Positions 17,448 to 27,963 of a stretch of 37,669 nucleotides of DNA are shown piece by piece. Each line of letters starts with the position of its first letter. Position 1 is the first letter of the stretch. Source of the DNA: Proteromonas lacertae (lineage: Eukaryota; Sar; Bigyra; Opalinata; Proteromonadidae); the NCBI GenBank assembly GCA_002245135.1, contig NGBS01001215.1, positions 1 through 37,669 of the forward strand, in the 5' to 3' direction. The notes beneath the pieces are model-generated. The model saw only the letters and a program-made list of their open reading frames with translations, had not been told where the DNA came from and did not search any database. A program made the position numbers and the translations under genes.

Positions 17448-19251
17448 CTAAACATTGAAATAATTCATAGCTAAAAAACAACCATTAAGCACTATTAATA
17501 TAAATATATCTCTTAAAGATAATTATATTTATCATACTCGTTATAGTAAATGATGTGCGCTGTTGTACACCTTTTTGAGATTAGCGCAATTGGGAAATAA
17601 AAGACTTTTTGTATAAACTAATATAATATTGGCTATGAGTTATGTACACATATGTATTTAGTTTTATAATGTATGAAAGACAAGTTGATATCAACAAACT
17701 ACAGTATCATGTTTTATTTTACTAAATATTATGTTAGTATAAATTATAATCATTTCATATGTAAAATTTTTTATAATAATTCTATATTGTTATGAAGATA
17801 TAAGCAATAATAAATTACTCTTAATGAACTTTTTTACCTTATCGGCTTGTAATTCAAGCTATTCATTTTTTGTTTTTTATACTTTTAATTTAAATTTAAC
17901 TCTTTTAATTAATAATATTAAGTATAATTCATATATTTATGTATACATCTAAGCATATAATTTATAAAAATAAATATTGAATAAGTAATAACTAATGTAA
18001 CTAATACAAGTAAGAATATATACTACAGATGCATATCGATGGTTTATGTAAGATAAACTACTACAATGAATGTCGAATTATGGATTATAGTTATCAATTT
18101 TCCTCCTTTTCTTTGTATGTGTTTATGAGTACACTATAAACCATAATTCCTGTTATTTCTAACTATAATTCCTATTATTATCACTAAAACTGTATTACTT
18201 CTGATTACACTGACATTAAATCATGAAAATCTAATTAAATTCAAAAATTTTTGGAACAGTAAATGAATATGGGCTAATTTATGTTATTACAGCGATTTTA
18301 CTTTTACTAAAGATAATTTTCGAAAAACATAAGCAAGCCTTCGATATTTTTAAAGTATTTTTTGTGACTTTAAATAGATTTTTCTCAATAACCATAAGGA
18401 ATAAAATAGTAAAAATTTGTCAAACGATGTATCATGCTTTGAGCTTTATCATAGTATACTTAGTTTCATAATTACGTCTTTCATGTCATTCGTCTGTTTT
18501 TGATATTTTACATTATAATTGAATAACAACAATCATAAATAATAACATTGATATATTTTTATTTGATTTATACCATTTATTAGCTTTAAAAACTGTAATA
18601 CATCTCGGACTGTACTGATTTAATAATATACGATATGTATAGTATAGGAGTATTCCAGAAAGGACGATATTATTTTTGACTAGGTAATTGAATGTAATCG
18701 TGATATTATGTGATTTTTGATGTATGTGTGTGTAGTTATATATAGCCATATTGCTATTTTTGACTAATTGCTTCTAATTAAGAAGATATCAAATTATTTT
18801 TCATACCAGCACTATATGCTGTACTATTATGTTAATCTGAATAGCTAAACCCCATAAATACACTGTATAACATATATTATAGATAAATTACTGAATCAAT
18901 ATTCTTCTCCCCTGGAATTCTGTTGCTATTCTAATAAAATAACTATTAAAATATAAAAATAACTATAATACTTATATAATCATCTATAATATCTATAAAC
19001 ATAATAACAATTAAAACATACCAGTATAGCTAAACATGCAAGTTGCTGATATTCTCTGCCTTTCATCGATTAGTACAATGCTAAACAGCTATAATAAAAT
19101 ATAATATACTAAAATAGTTATACTTTTTCTAATTGTAAAATATAATATATAAACTGGCTGTTTCTACTGTTCTTCACCTGGAATTCTAATGCAATTCATC
19201 TAATGATAATATATAAATAAGAATATACTAACTCAATAAATGGAGTAAAAA
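17448..19251. other. 1.8-kb AT-rich stretch without a supported gene
   Basis: I see no gene, RNA gene or repeat family. A related pair of segments containing CTGGAATTCT (near 18910-18935 and 19170-19195) may be a small duplication. Short open frames, including one near 18513-18749, have no coding signature. Confidence 0.4.
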
Positions 19252-20144
19252 CTAATAGAGTAAATAATAGATCAAATACTTCTTAAATATAGGATTATCA
19301 TTAACTTGATTCAATAAATACAATGATTCAACTGTTTCTAAATCAATTAATCCAGGAATAACATCAGCTAAATACTCTTGAATTGGAGATGGTTTAGAAG
19401 CTTCTAAGTATTTTAATTACTATGAATAAATAAAATAAAATCAGAATATTCTTATCATCATACTTAATTTTGGTGTTCTCATCGAATGAATTGTTGCACT
19501 TACGATATATATCTTTTCTACAGTTACTGTTTTGGCAACACCTGAAATTACACCAATTCTTGAATAAACATACCTAATAATTCATCTTAACAAGAATAAT
19601 TATAAAAAATACACTAATTCATCTTAGCTTCTTCATCATCAGACTTCACTATTTTTATTATAATAACAATTATACTTATTTGTATTTGTTGGATTAATTG
19701 TTGATGGTAAACTTGGTTTATATTCTAATTATCCTAGTCTGACACCTAATTTAAATAACCTATTAATGATTATATATATGATAATTGCTATAATACCAAT
19801 ATGCTAAATTAACAGAAACAGTTGACTTTCCTACTACTTATAACTCCAATAATATGTTGTACATCAAAAGTGCCAAATGTATTAACAAGGTAAAAGAGTT
19901 TGCATATGTAGTTGATGAGCTTTAGTAAGACAGACTAAATCAAAGCTGATAGTTGTATTTTTTTTCTTCATATGTTCTTAATTCTTCCCATAGTTATAAT
20001 ATCTTTGATTTTTAATTATTAAAACTATTATCTAATTAACATATATGATAATATTATACTTCCTTCAACAATTATAATGAATTCCTGCTCTTTGTATTGT
20101 TTTGTCTATTATTTATCTGTAATAACAACACTTGTGCTGCCATT
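19252..20144 (-). pseudogene. Decayed coding region, family not certain
   Basis: Several protein-like stretches follow one another on this strand: MAAQVLLLQINN from 20144, KILQLWEELRTYEEKK, VGKSTVSVNLAYW, PSLPSTINPT, GVAKTVTVEKIYI and, clearest of all, SPIQEYLADVIPGLIDLETV with a following NQVNDNPIFKKYL (about 19419-19252, ending TAG). They are separated by stops, frame changes and intron-like GTA...AG pieces. VGKSTVSVNLAYW resembles the P-loop of Mrp/NUBPL-type ATPases, and GVAKTVTVEKIYI resembles ribosomal protein S17, but neither can be confirmed. More than one gene may be involved. Several interruptions are TAA or TAG where Gln would fit. Confidence 0.35.
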
Positions 20145-20573
20145 GTTATATTCTATATAAAATTATATACTATATATACTCATAACACAACAGAAGAAAA
20201 AAGAATTAAAGTGTATTTCAAAAATTATATTCGTTTCAGTTTTTAAGTTTTGAGAAATTAAATGAATGTATAAGTTTAGATTATTTTTATTATAGTGAAT
20301 AGGTAATAATATATAGTGTACATGTCAATTTGATGTTTGATTCACATAAAGATGGTTAAAATAAATATCCAAGTAAAAATGTGAAGTGAAAGGTGGTTAA
20401 GAGAAAGTAAATATGCAAATTAATCTATTGGCTATAAAAGTTATTGTCTAAAAATCAAATTTCAATAGATTCAAGGTATTATTTTATATGTGATTGTATT
20501 TATACTAATGTTACAACAAATTACTATCATGTGAGTAGAATGAGTATAGTGAGTAATTTTTCGACTTGGTTAT

Positions 20574-20900
20574 GCAAATTGTGAATATAGGAAGTGAAGA
20601 GAAGAGAGAATATGATAAACCTAAGAGAATATTACAATCTTCCACGTGTTTATACTATTAATTCAGTAGTAAATGTTCGAATTGGATTTGTTTCTTATTT
20701 AGGTTGGATATTACAACAACTAAGATAACACCGAATATGTTATATGCAAAAGTATCATTAGCTAATGATTATTTGAATTACAATATTTGTGATTAAAAAA
20801 CTGATGGATTTTGTGAAATAGTGTTATTATAAACTGATAGTACAGGTAAAGTAAAAGCTTCCTATACATTTGATGTATGGTTATTATAATAGAAACAGAT
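20574..20900 (+). pseudogene. Coding-like stretch interrupted by TAA/TAG codons
   Basis: A frame with residues such as ITPNMLYAKVSLANDYLNYN, KTDGFCEIVLL and TDSTGKVKASYTFDVWLL is interrupted by TAA between these pieces and finally by TAA-TAG. The composition, with Cys, Gly, Trp and alternating beta-strand-like residues, looks like a secreted or surface domain, but I recognise no family. It belongs to the same decayed zone as its neighbours. Confidence 0.3.
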
Positions 20901-20948
20901 AATGGTGACTAATACTCATCATCCATTATAAATGTAATAATATATACC

Positions 20949-20998
20949 TAAGCCACTGACAATTTGTCAGGATAACGGCTTTTCCCCCCTTTGGCTTA
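20949..20998. repeat. Nested hairpin
   Basis: TAAGCCA (20949-20955) pairs with TGGCTTA (20992-20998). Directly inside, CTGACAA (20956-20962) pairs with TTGTCAG (20964-20970) around one base. A run of six C separates the inner stem from the outer 3' strand. It stands out against the AT-rich surroundings and could be a structured RNA, a terminator or a transposon end. Confidence 0.4.
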
Positions 20999-21219
20999 TT
21001 ATACCAATAAAAAACAGTAAGTTATAAAGGTTATTACTATTACTGTTATTATTATTATTATATAGATAAAAGAATAAAAAAGAATAAAAGAGAATCAATT
21101 ATACCCTAATATAATACATGATGATGTTTATTATAGTAATTCTTACAACGTGTTAGTAGTTGATGATACTATTTATAATTTCAATGAAAATACTCAAAAA
21201 TATTATGAGGTCGTTTTTT

Positions 21220-22239
21220 ATGAATAATTCACATATATTTTTAAACAGACAAACCATCCATCATCATTACATTGTTAAGATTTAATGTTATTATAATTAA
21301 AATAATCAATTCATATCTACAAAAGTGGTTCAATATTACTTAAGACAAAATTTAGATAATAAAAATGAAGATTTTCTTTTCTATAATAATGAAAAAGATG
21401 TAATAATGGATAAAGTAATTGATAACTTTCTATTTCTAGCTTTTATATATTTCAGTAAAGTAATTACTACAAATGTAGAAAGAAATATACCATTGTTTTA
21501 TAAGTTAATTGATTGTTATAAAAGAATTAATTATAAATATAGAGATTTTGGAAAGTTGGATAGAGAAATTATAAAGAAAGTAAATGAAGAGGTTATAATA
21601 GAGAAATTATATTATCCTCAATTCTATAAAAGTTTTAATGTAATAAAGGGAAAAACAATCAATTATAATAAAAAAATGGTAAGTAGTATTAATGATATAG
21701 ATTATATAAATAATAATTATTGTGTATTAGATTCTATCAATCCATTTTAATTCAAAAGAAATTATACTAGCAAAAAATCAGTGGAAGATATGGAATATTT
21801 GGTTGGGAAATCAATTAGAATTGATTTTCCTTATTATTTAACACAAGTAATAATTGATAGAATATTGTCATATAATTATACAATACAAAGTAAAGGATAT
21901 GTTACAAGAGCAAGTATAAACAATAAATCAGCTGTTATAGAGTTTTTGAAAATTAAAGAAACAATTAATGAAGAATATAGAAAAGGTAAGTACATTATTC
22001 AATACTCTGTAGAAGATAAAGTTCATTATATTTCACTCGATGAAATAAATATTGATAGTGTAATGAATAGAGGAAAAAGAAAAAGAAGTAATTAACAAGA
22101 AGATACACACAATAATAAAAGAATAGATGTAGATAATAATAATATAAGTAACGAATATGATGATATTGCAGCAGATGGTTATGAAGATGAAACAGATAGT
22201 TCTGACAATGATGATAATACTAATGATGAAGATTCTTGA
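21220..22239 (+). pseudogene. 340-codon frame with four in-frame TAA codons, acidic C-terminus
   Basis: From ATG 21220 one frame stays coding-like to TGA at 22237-22239. It is broken only by TAA at 21283, 21298, 21748 and 22093. The uninterrupted middle pieces (about 149 and 114 codons) have clear protein character: FLFLAFIYFSKVITTNVERN, then DMEYLVGKSIRIDFPYYLTQ and ISLDEINIDSVMNRGKRKR. The end is strongly acidic (DGYEDETDSSDNDDNTNDED). I do not recognise the family. The same frame resuming after every TAA is unlikely by chance. Either Gln codons mutated to stops, or TAA is read through or decoded here. The final TGA lies at the junction with the MOB fragment. Confidence 0.5.
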
Positions 22240-22527
22240 ATTGTTCCATATAAGAGGTTAACTTCATTGAATAAATCAACAGCTATAGTTCTAAATAATT
22301 AATAATACTATTAGCAGCAATCCACTCATTTCTATCTTCACCAGCTGGTAGTTTTACTGCTCCTTTTATATCACCACTATTGAAAAATATATCAATATAA
22401 TTATTTTTACCTTCCTAATGTAGCTTGAGCAAAACGATGTAAATCATATCGTTTTGTTCCTTGTGCAAATCCTTTTTTAGGTCGAAATGTTTTATTTTTA
22501 TCTCTAGTAAATAAATGAGAAAAACAT
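22231..22527 (-). pseudogene. MOB1-family kinase activator fragment (5' part)
   Basis: Three exon pieces with introns at 22377-22410 (34 bp) and 22283-22308 (26 bp) give KNKTFRPKKGFAQGTKRYDL, QATLGSGDIKGAVKLPAGED and RNEWIAANTVDLFNEVNLLY followed by GTIQE. These match the first third of MOB1 proteins, the co-activators of NDR/LATS kinases. The zinc-binding Cys/His residues and the rest of the fold would follow, but the similarity ends abruptly at about 22235, where the acidic frame of the opposite strand begins. The apparent start (ATG near 22527) needs one base less in a T run to be in frame. This is a truncated copy. Confidence 0.78.
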
Positions 22528-22623
22528 ACATTCCAAATAACTTTTGCATCGTAAGATTTTTAGATTTCTAAAAAATGACTCACAAGCTTTTTTCAAGCTA
22601 GAATTATTAATTTTTGAATTTTA

Positions 22624-24017
22624 ATGGATATTAAAGAGTTATTTGTTGATAATCCTACACTTGAGTGTGTTAATGATTCAGTAATGGGGAGATATTTGAT
22701 AGTATGATATAAGATTAATCAAATTATTAGACTAAAAGAGATATAAAGGTAGGTGAAGTTGTATTGGAAGAAGAACCATTTGTATCAATACTTGAAAAAG
22801 ACTATTGGGAGAGTAACTGTAGTAATTGTTTCAAACATAAAGATTATTTGAGTAGTTGTTCTCAATGTCATAAAGTTCGTTATTGTAGTCGAGAATGTCA
22901 AGTATATATAAACAGATATTGTGATATTAATAATAAATAGAAAGAAGACTGGTTATTTCATAAATGTGAATGTGTTAAACTAATAAATCATTCAATATCT
23001 TCATCTTCTTCAAATAGCATTTTAGACACAATTGATATAGATTTACTATTATCTCGAATCTATCGACATAAAGAGTATATAATAATAATATATAATGAAA
23101 ATAGAATGAAAAGTGAAAAATATGAAAATTTCTGTATGTTAATTGATCATAGTTTAAATTTCAGTGAAGAATTTCTAAAAGATATAATCAATCAAATCAA
23201 TCGAATAAATAAGCTAACAATCAGTCAAAATCTAGAAAGTAATGAATTAATTCATATATTTGGTCGATATAGTAGTAATGCAATTCATATAACAAATGAA
23301 AATAATGAAAGTTTAGGAATTGGAATCTATTTGAAATTTTCATTTATAAATCACAGTTGTTATCCAAATTGTATAATAAAATTCGATCAGAATAAGAAAA
23401 TAAAAGTTGTTTGTATAAACAGTATAAAGAAAGGTGAAATGATAAGTTTTAATTATTTGAGTGAATTAAGCTTATTGGAAGAAAGACAAGAAACATTAAA
23501 ATCGTTATATTATTTTGATTGTAATTGCTATTTATGTGATTGTGAAAAGAAAGAAGAAAATGATAGTAAAATAAGTGTAGATATAATGGTTAAAATGAAA
23601 GAAATTATGAATAGTGAAATCCACAATTCAAATATAGAAGAATTATATAATAAAAGTAAAGAAATATATGATATAATCTATTCAATGATAGGAGATATTC
23701 CTTCTATATATTATATTTTAATAACTAATCGAATATTATATTTATTATCCTTATCTGTATTGAAGAATAAGAATATTGAAATAATAAAATATTGTGAATT
23801 AAGTTATAAATCGTTATTGAAATATTATCCTCCATTTCATCCAATAATTGGTAAAAGATATTTAATGCATGGAAATGCTTTGATAGGAGTTGGTAATTAT
23901 AAAGATAGTAAGATGTATTATATGAAAAGTAAAATAATCTTTCGAAATATAGAAGGAAATGAAAGTGAATATGTGAAAAGTATAGATGAAGTATTGAAAT
24001 TAATAAATAATAAATAG
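22624..24017 (+). CDS. SMYD-like protein with split SET and MYND domains
   Basis: Two introns (22702-22730, 29 bp, and 22902-22940, 39 bp) give an exact 441-residue frame. The N-terminal SET half begins MGRYLITKRDIKVGEVVLEE. The MYND zinc finger follows (CSNCFKHKDYL, CSQCHKVRYCSRECQ, then His/Cys after KEDWLFH). The second SET half has INHSCYPNC, the catalytic NHS-C-x-PN motif, and GEMISFNYL. A post-SET cluster CNCYLCDC and a C-terminal helical TPR-like region complete the SMYD layout. Such enzymes methylate lysines in histones or cytosolic proteins. All key motifs are present. It is convergent with the next gene across 37 bp. Confidence 0.9.
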
Positions 24018-24054
24018 TATAAAATGAAATATATTTTATAAGTAATAATAATTT

Positions 24055-26667
24055 CTAATTAGCATGAGCTTGTCTTCTTTGTTGAGCTTTCATTACAATA
24101 TCTTCATTCTTCTTTTCAGCAGCTTTACTTGTACTTGTTGTGATCTTTCCATTACTTTCATCGATTATTAAAGGTCTTGTCCAAGCTTCTCCACTTTTAG
24201 GTTTTTGATTTTTAAAATCTCTAAAACATTCTACCCATTTCTTTGCTGTTTCTATACTGTTTTCACCTTCTACTTTTAAATGAATCTTTCGATCTTTATC
24301 ACCTGCCTCAAACGATTTGATTGAAGAATCTCGAACTTTCAATAATAAGGTAAATTCTGAACTTCCATCTTTATATTCAATTCCATTATAACAATCTAAT
24401 GGAATACTTTGTTTCTCATCTAAATACACTTTGCCATAATAACTAGGAACCATTGAATCATAGATTCTTAAAATAGCTGGTTCAAAATATAATACACAAT
24501 ATCTTCGCTGCCATTTTCCTAATACTCGATCTCGACCTTCTTTCAATAAATAGCCTTCCATTATTACTTCATAACTAAATGGTTTATAAATATCATCATC
24601 ACTTATTCCATTTTCTTGTTTGATTTTTTCGATTGGAATTACAGTTTCCATTATCTTTTCACTCTTTTCTATATCTTTCTTTGAATTGCCACTTACACCA
24701 CTTGATTTTGATCCACTACTTGAAACAGATACAACTATTATTGCTATTATTATTCCTATTAATAAAACACCTCCTACACATATTATTAATATCACCCACC
24801 AATATTCTTCTGCCCAAGACTTTTCCTCTTGCTGTAAAGAGAATACTACTGGATGTGAATAAATATTCAATCGAACTGGTAATGAAATATTATCGAAAAA
24901 ATCTTCTGTTGCTGTAATTCCCATTTCAATATCCAAAAAAATAGAAAATTGTGATGATATTTCTGCTACTTTTTGTGGTAATAGTTCAGCTACTTCAGTT
25001 ATTCTGTTTAATAATTCAGGCGATTTCTTTAAAAACAATTTTAGTTCTTCTGAAAGTGTGTTATATATTATTCTTTTCTTTTCTATAATGTTAGTTACTA
25101 ACTGTATTTCTGGAACTGCTGTTGGATTTACATATGATAAAAGTGTATTAATGTAAACATATGGTGATGATAATAATTTCCAATTAGCATCATCATATGA
25201 TTGAATAAATGTCGTTTTATATATTCCACTGTATAAATTACTCTCAAAACTATATAAGAATACTTTATATTCATTAAATATTACTGTTATACTTATTTGT
25301 CCTAAAGATTGAGTTTTCTCTGTAATATAAAAATTAGTATTATTAAATACATAAGTTTTAAGTATATCTAGATATTGTTTAGCAAAAAATTGCCATAAAT
25401 TATCTTTCATGATGCTCTTTTTGATGAATTTAAACTTTACATTTAGTATTCTACATGATTCGCCGAACATGTTGTATCTTTTACAACATACCCCATTCGC
25501 ATCAGCTAGTTCATTATTATTACAAAAATATTGAAATTTATCAGCACGGTAAAACATCCAATAATCAATTTCTTTTTTATTGGATTTATATCTATGATCT
25601 TCTATCTTTACTTCTGGTATAATAAAAAACTCTTTTTTAATAATCTTGAACATGTTAATATCTTTACCTGATGAAGTAATTGTCATTGTAACCTTTTGTA
25701 TTTTATTACCTTTCGAATTACAAAACAAGTATCGAAATGAAAATGATGACAAATATGGATTGAAATATTCTTCTCCATAGTATGAAACATTACACATATA
25801 ATCATCACCTTTATCAAATGATATATTTGCAGTATATCCACTCATATTTACTCCTGTTGGAAAGTCTAATTTAATATCAATTGAGAATTCTTTTCCTGTT
25901 AATACAGTCACCGGGTATGTACTTTTGGCAGCGTTGTAGGTTGGTTTGTTATTACTCACTTTAATTGATAATGACGTATAGCTTTCTCTAAATTTGTCTC
26001 CACCGCCACTAATTGAGCATATAACATTACATAATGAATAATTAGATTGAAATTTTGTATCAACAATTACAACGCCATTGCTGTATGTTGTTATGTAATT
26101 TTTGTCATTATTACTACAACTTATTGTATAGCTAATTGATAAACCATCTTTATAACTTATTGAAGGTTTTATTTCTTTATTGCCTTCATTTTGCATATAT
26201 AAATAAAAAAGCTTTTGGTAATAACATGGTGTTGGCTCTCTTAAATATTTGGGAGTTATACATGGTCCATAATCATATTCTGTGTATTTCTTTATACTAT
26301 CATAAAAACTAACTAAATCATTCAATTTAATTAGCTTTTTTATTCCTTTCCAATACATTTTATTATCATTTTTATCATCATAGGTTACTCTAATCGTCAT
26401 ATTACGCTTAATCATATTGTTTAATTCTCTTTCGCTTTTATTATATGGAAATTCACTAACTTCAACGTTTTTGCATCTCTTTTTTTCTGTATTCTCTTCA
26501 AATGCTATTTTTATATAGTCTTTAATGTTTTTATCGTTCTTTTGGTGCCATTTTCTATCCACTGCTTTTCGTGTTGATAATGGTATTGTTTTGTAGTAGT
26601 GGCATGCTTGGAAATTGATACTAATTGTTGCTCCTGATTCACATAGCCAAAACTTACATAAACTCAT
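24055..26667 (-). CDS. Single-pass membrane protein with a cytoplasmic PH domain
   Basis: 870 residues in one exon. A long N-terminal region (1-620) has scattered Cys pairs and N-x-S/T sites, suggesting an extracellular part. A single transmembrane helix lies at about 624-648 (WWVILIICVGGVLLIGIIIA). A Ser/Lys linker is followed by a PH domain at about 702-818: MEGYLLKEG, LGKWQRRYCVLYFEPAILRI, and the C-terminal helix with the invariant Trp in AKKWVECFRDF. The K-x-W-Q-R-R-Y pattern fits phosphoinositide binding. No clear signal peptide is seen at the N-terminus (MSLCKFWLCESG). The ectodomain family is not recognised. A receptor or membrane tether is plausible. It diverges from the LicD-like gene with 143 bp between starts. 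Confidence 0.75.
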   Translation of the reverse strand: MSLCKFWLCESGATISINFQACHYYKTIPLSTRKAVDRKWHQKNDKNIKDYIKIAFEENTEKKRCKNVEVSEFPYNKSERELNNMIKRNMTIRVTYDDKNDNKMYWKGIKKLIKLNDLVSFYDSIKKYTEYDYGPCITPKYLREPTPCYYQKLFYLYMQNEGNKEIKPSISYKDGLSISYTISCSNNDKNYITTYSNGVVIVDTKFQSNYSLCNVICSISGGGDKFRESYTSLSIKVSNNKPTYNAAKSTYPVTVLTGKEFSIDIKLDFPTGVNMSGYTANISFDKGDDYMCNVSYYGEEYFNPYLSSFSFRYLFCNSKGNKIQKVTMTITSSGKDINMFKIIKKEFFIIPEVKIEDHRYKSNKKEIDYWMFYRADKFQYFCNNNELADANGVCCKRYNMFGESCRILNVKFKFIKKSIMKDNLWQFFAKQYLDILKTYVFNNTNFYITEKTQSLGQISITVIFNEYKVFLYSFESNLYSGIYKTTFIQSYDDANWKLLSSPYVYINTLLSYVNPTAVPEIQLVTNIIEKKRIIYNTLSEELKLFLKKSPELLNRITEVAELLPQKVAEISSQFSIFLDIEMGITATEDFFDNISLPVRLNIYSHPVVFSLQQEEKSWAEEYWWVILIICVGGVLLIGIIIAIIVVSVSSSGSKSSGVSGNSKKDIEKSEKIMETVIPIEKIKQENGISDDDIYKPFSYEVIMEGYLLKEGRDRVLGKWQRRYCVLYFEPAILRIYDSMVPSYYGKVYLDEKQSIPLDCYNGIEYKDGSSEFTLLLKVRDSSIKSFEAGDKDRKIHLKVEGENSIETAKKWVECFRDFKNQKPKSGEAWTRPLIIDESNGKITTSTSKAAEKKNEDIVMKAQQRRQAHAN

Positions 26668-26810
26668 TGTAATGTAGAAATGAACTATATAAAAGAAATC
26701 TTATCATATACATATAAGTAAAGAATAACTCTTCATATATAATTCACTTTAAGTATAAACTAAAAAAGTGAAAATGGTAACTCTTGGGTGTAATTTACGG
26801 TTATAAAATT

Positions 26811-27744
26811 ATGAATTTTTCATTACATTTCTTTTTATTTAAAAAGAAGAATATAAATTTCATGTATATTGTTATTACAGTTACATTTTTATTTTTGATT
26901 ACCTATTTCGTGTTGGTAGATAGATCAAACAAATGTAATATGGAAAAGAATCTAATAGACTTGGTTGCAGTAACTAGTAGTGTATTTAGTAAGCATAATA
27001 TTACATTTTACATAATATCAGGTATAAGTAGATGTTTTATGAAATTAGGTACTTTAATAGGGTATATGAGAAACAACAGATTACCATCACAAGATTTTGA
27101 TGTAGATGCGGTGATAAATCCAGAAGATTATGATAGAATAATGTCACTTCAATCTGAGTTTAATTCATTAGGATATACCTTATATGGTATAAATGATGTA
27201 TTGCCTTATACATTTCTCAGAAGATATTTTCCACATCGACTAAAAAAAGTCACAATTCGAATATATAATAATAAAAGTCAATATTATATAGAATTATATG
27301 ATGGTTATTATGTTGCTCCGAATGAGGTATACATTTATTTATGAAGAATATTATTAGATTGAAAATATAATATCAAAAAATAAAGGTGTTAATCTTCCTC
27401 ATAATTATAACATTAGCGAAAGTTATATATGTATAGGAAGGAAAATTATATCAACATCCACAACTGTATGTCATTATTACAAAGATACATATCCACTAAA
27501 GAAAGTAGTTGCATTTCCCGAGAAAATAACTATATATATTCCTAACAATGCTCATAATACTTTAATACAATATTATGGAAAAGATTATATCATTCCTCAA
27601 GCAAAAGGATATAAAGCCATAGTGTGTATAATATATAAATTAGTTGTTGTTATAATAGGCTCTGTTAACCCAAAAATTGCGTGCATTTTAATTTTATTTG
27701 CATATATAATAGTTTTATATATGTTTAAACTGTTTGGAATGTAA
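26811..27744 (+). CDS. LicD/fukutin-family transferase, type II membrane protein
   Basis: One intron (27327-27357, 31 bp) gives an exact 300-residue frame. An N-terminal anchor lies at about residues 17-37 (MYIVITVTFLFLITYFVLV). The catalytic block has FYIISGISRCFMKLGTLIGY then LPSQDFDVDAVI, the D-x-D of the nucleotidyltransferase-like LicD/fukutin-related family, which transfers phosphocholine or ribitol phosphate to glycans. A second block, IYIPNNAHNTLIQYYGKDYI followed by PQAKG, matches the family's conserved NP-x-x-x-L-x-x-YG-x-x-W-x-P. A hydrophobic segment near the C-terminus (ACILILFAYIIVLYMF) is unusual. It fits the glycan theme of the window. The donor is inferred. Confidence 0.8.
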
Positions 27745-27963
27745 TATTAGTTTTTGTTTGATTGTGTTTATTGTTATATAATTAATATCTATTATTAATA
27801 AATCATATTACAAGTATGCTTTTTATATTTAATATATTTTATTATTATAAACTAGAAAAACTAGAAATATCTATAGAAATTTCTAGGGGAAAAAACTAGA
27901 AATTTCTAGAAATCTATATATATGATAAACAAACAAATAAGTATAATTAAAATTATTAAAAAA
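27745..27963. other. Short spacer with CTAGAAAT palindromes
   Basis: The spacer between the convergent LicD-like and PAP2 genes holds repeated TTTCTAG/CTAGAAA words. One is the perfect 14-bp palindrome CTAGAAATTTCTAG (27896-27909), and AGAAATTTCT occurs at 27875-27884. It could mark 3' ends, but the role is unknown. Confidence 0.35.

Noticed and set aside
19800-19860. Mrp/NUBPL ATPase gene
   Set aside because: Only VGKSTVSVNLAY resembles the P-loop. The Walker B and Cys motifs were not found, so the name is not used.
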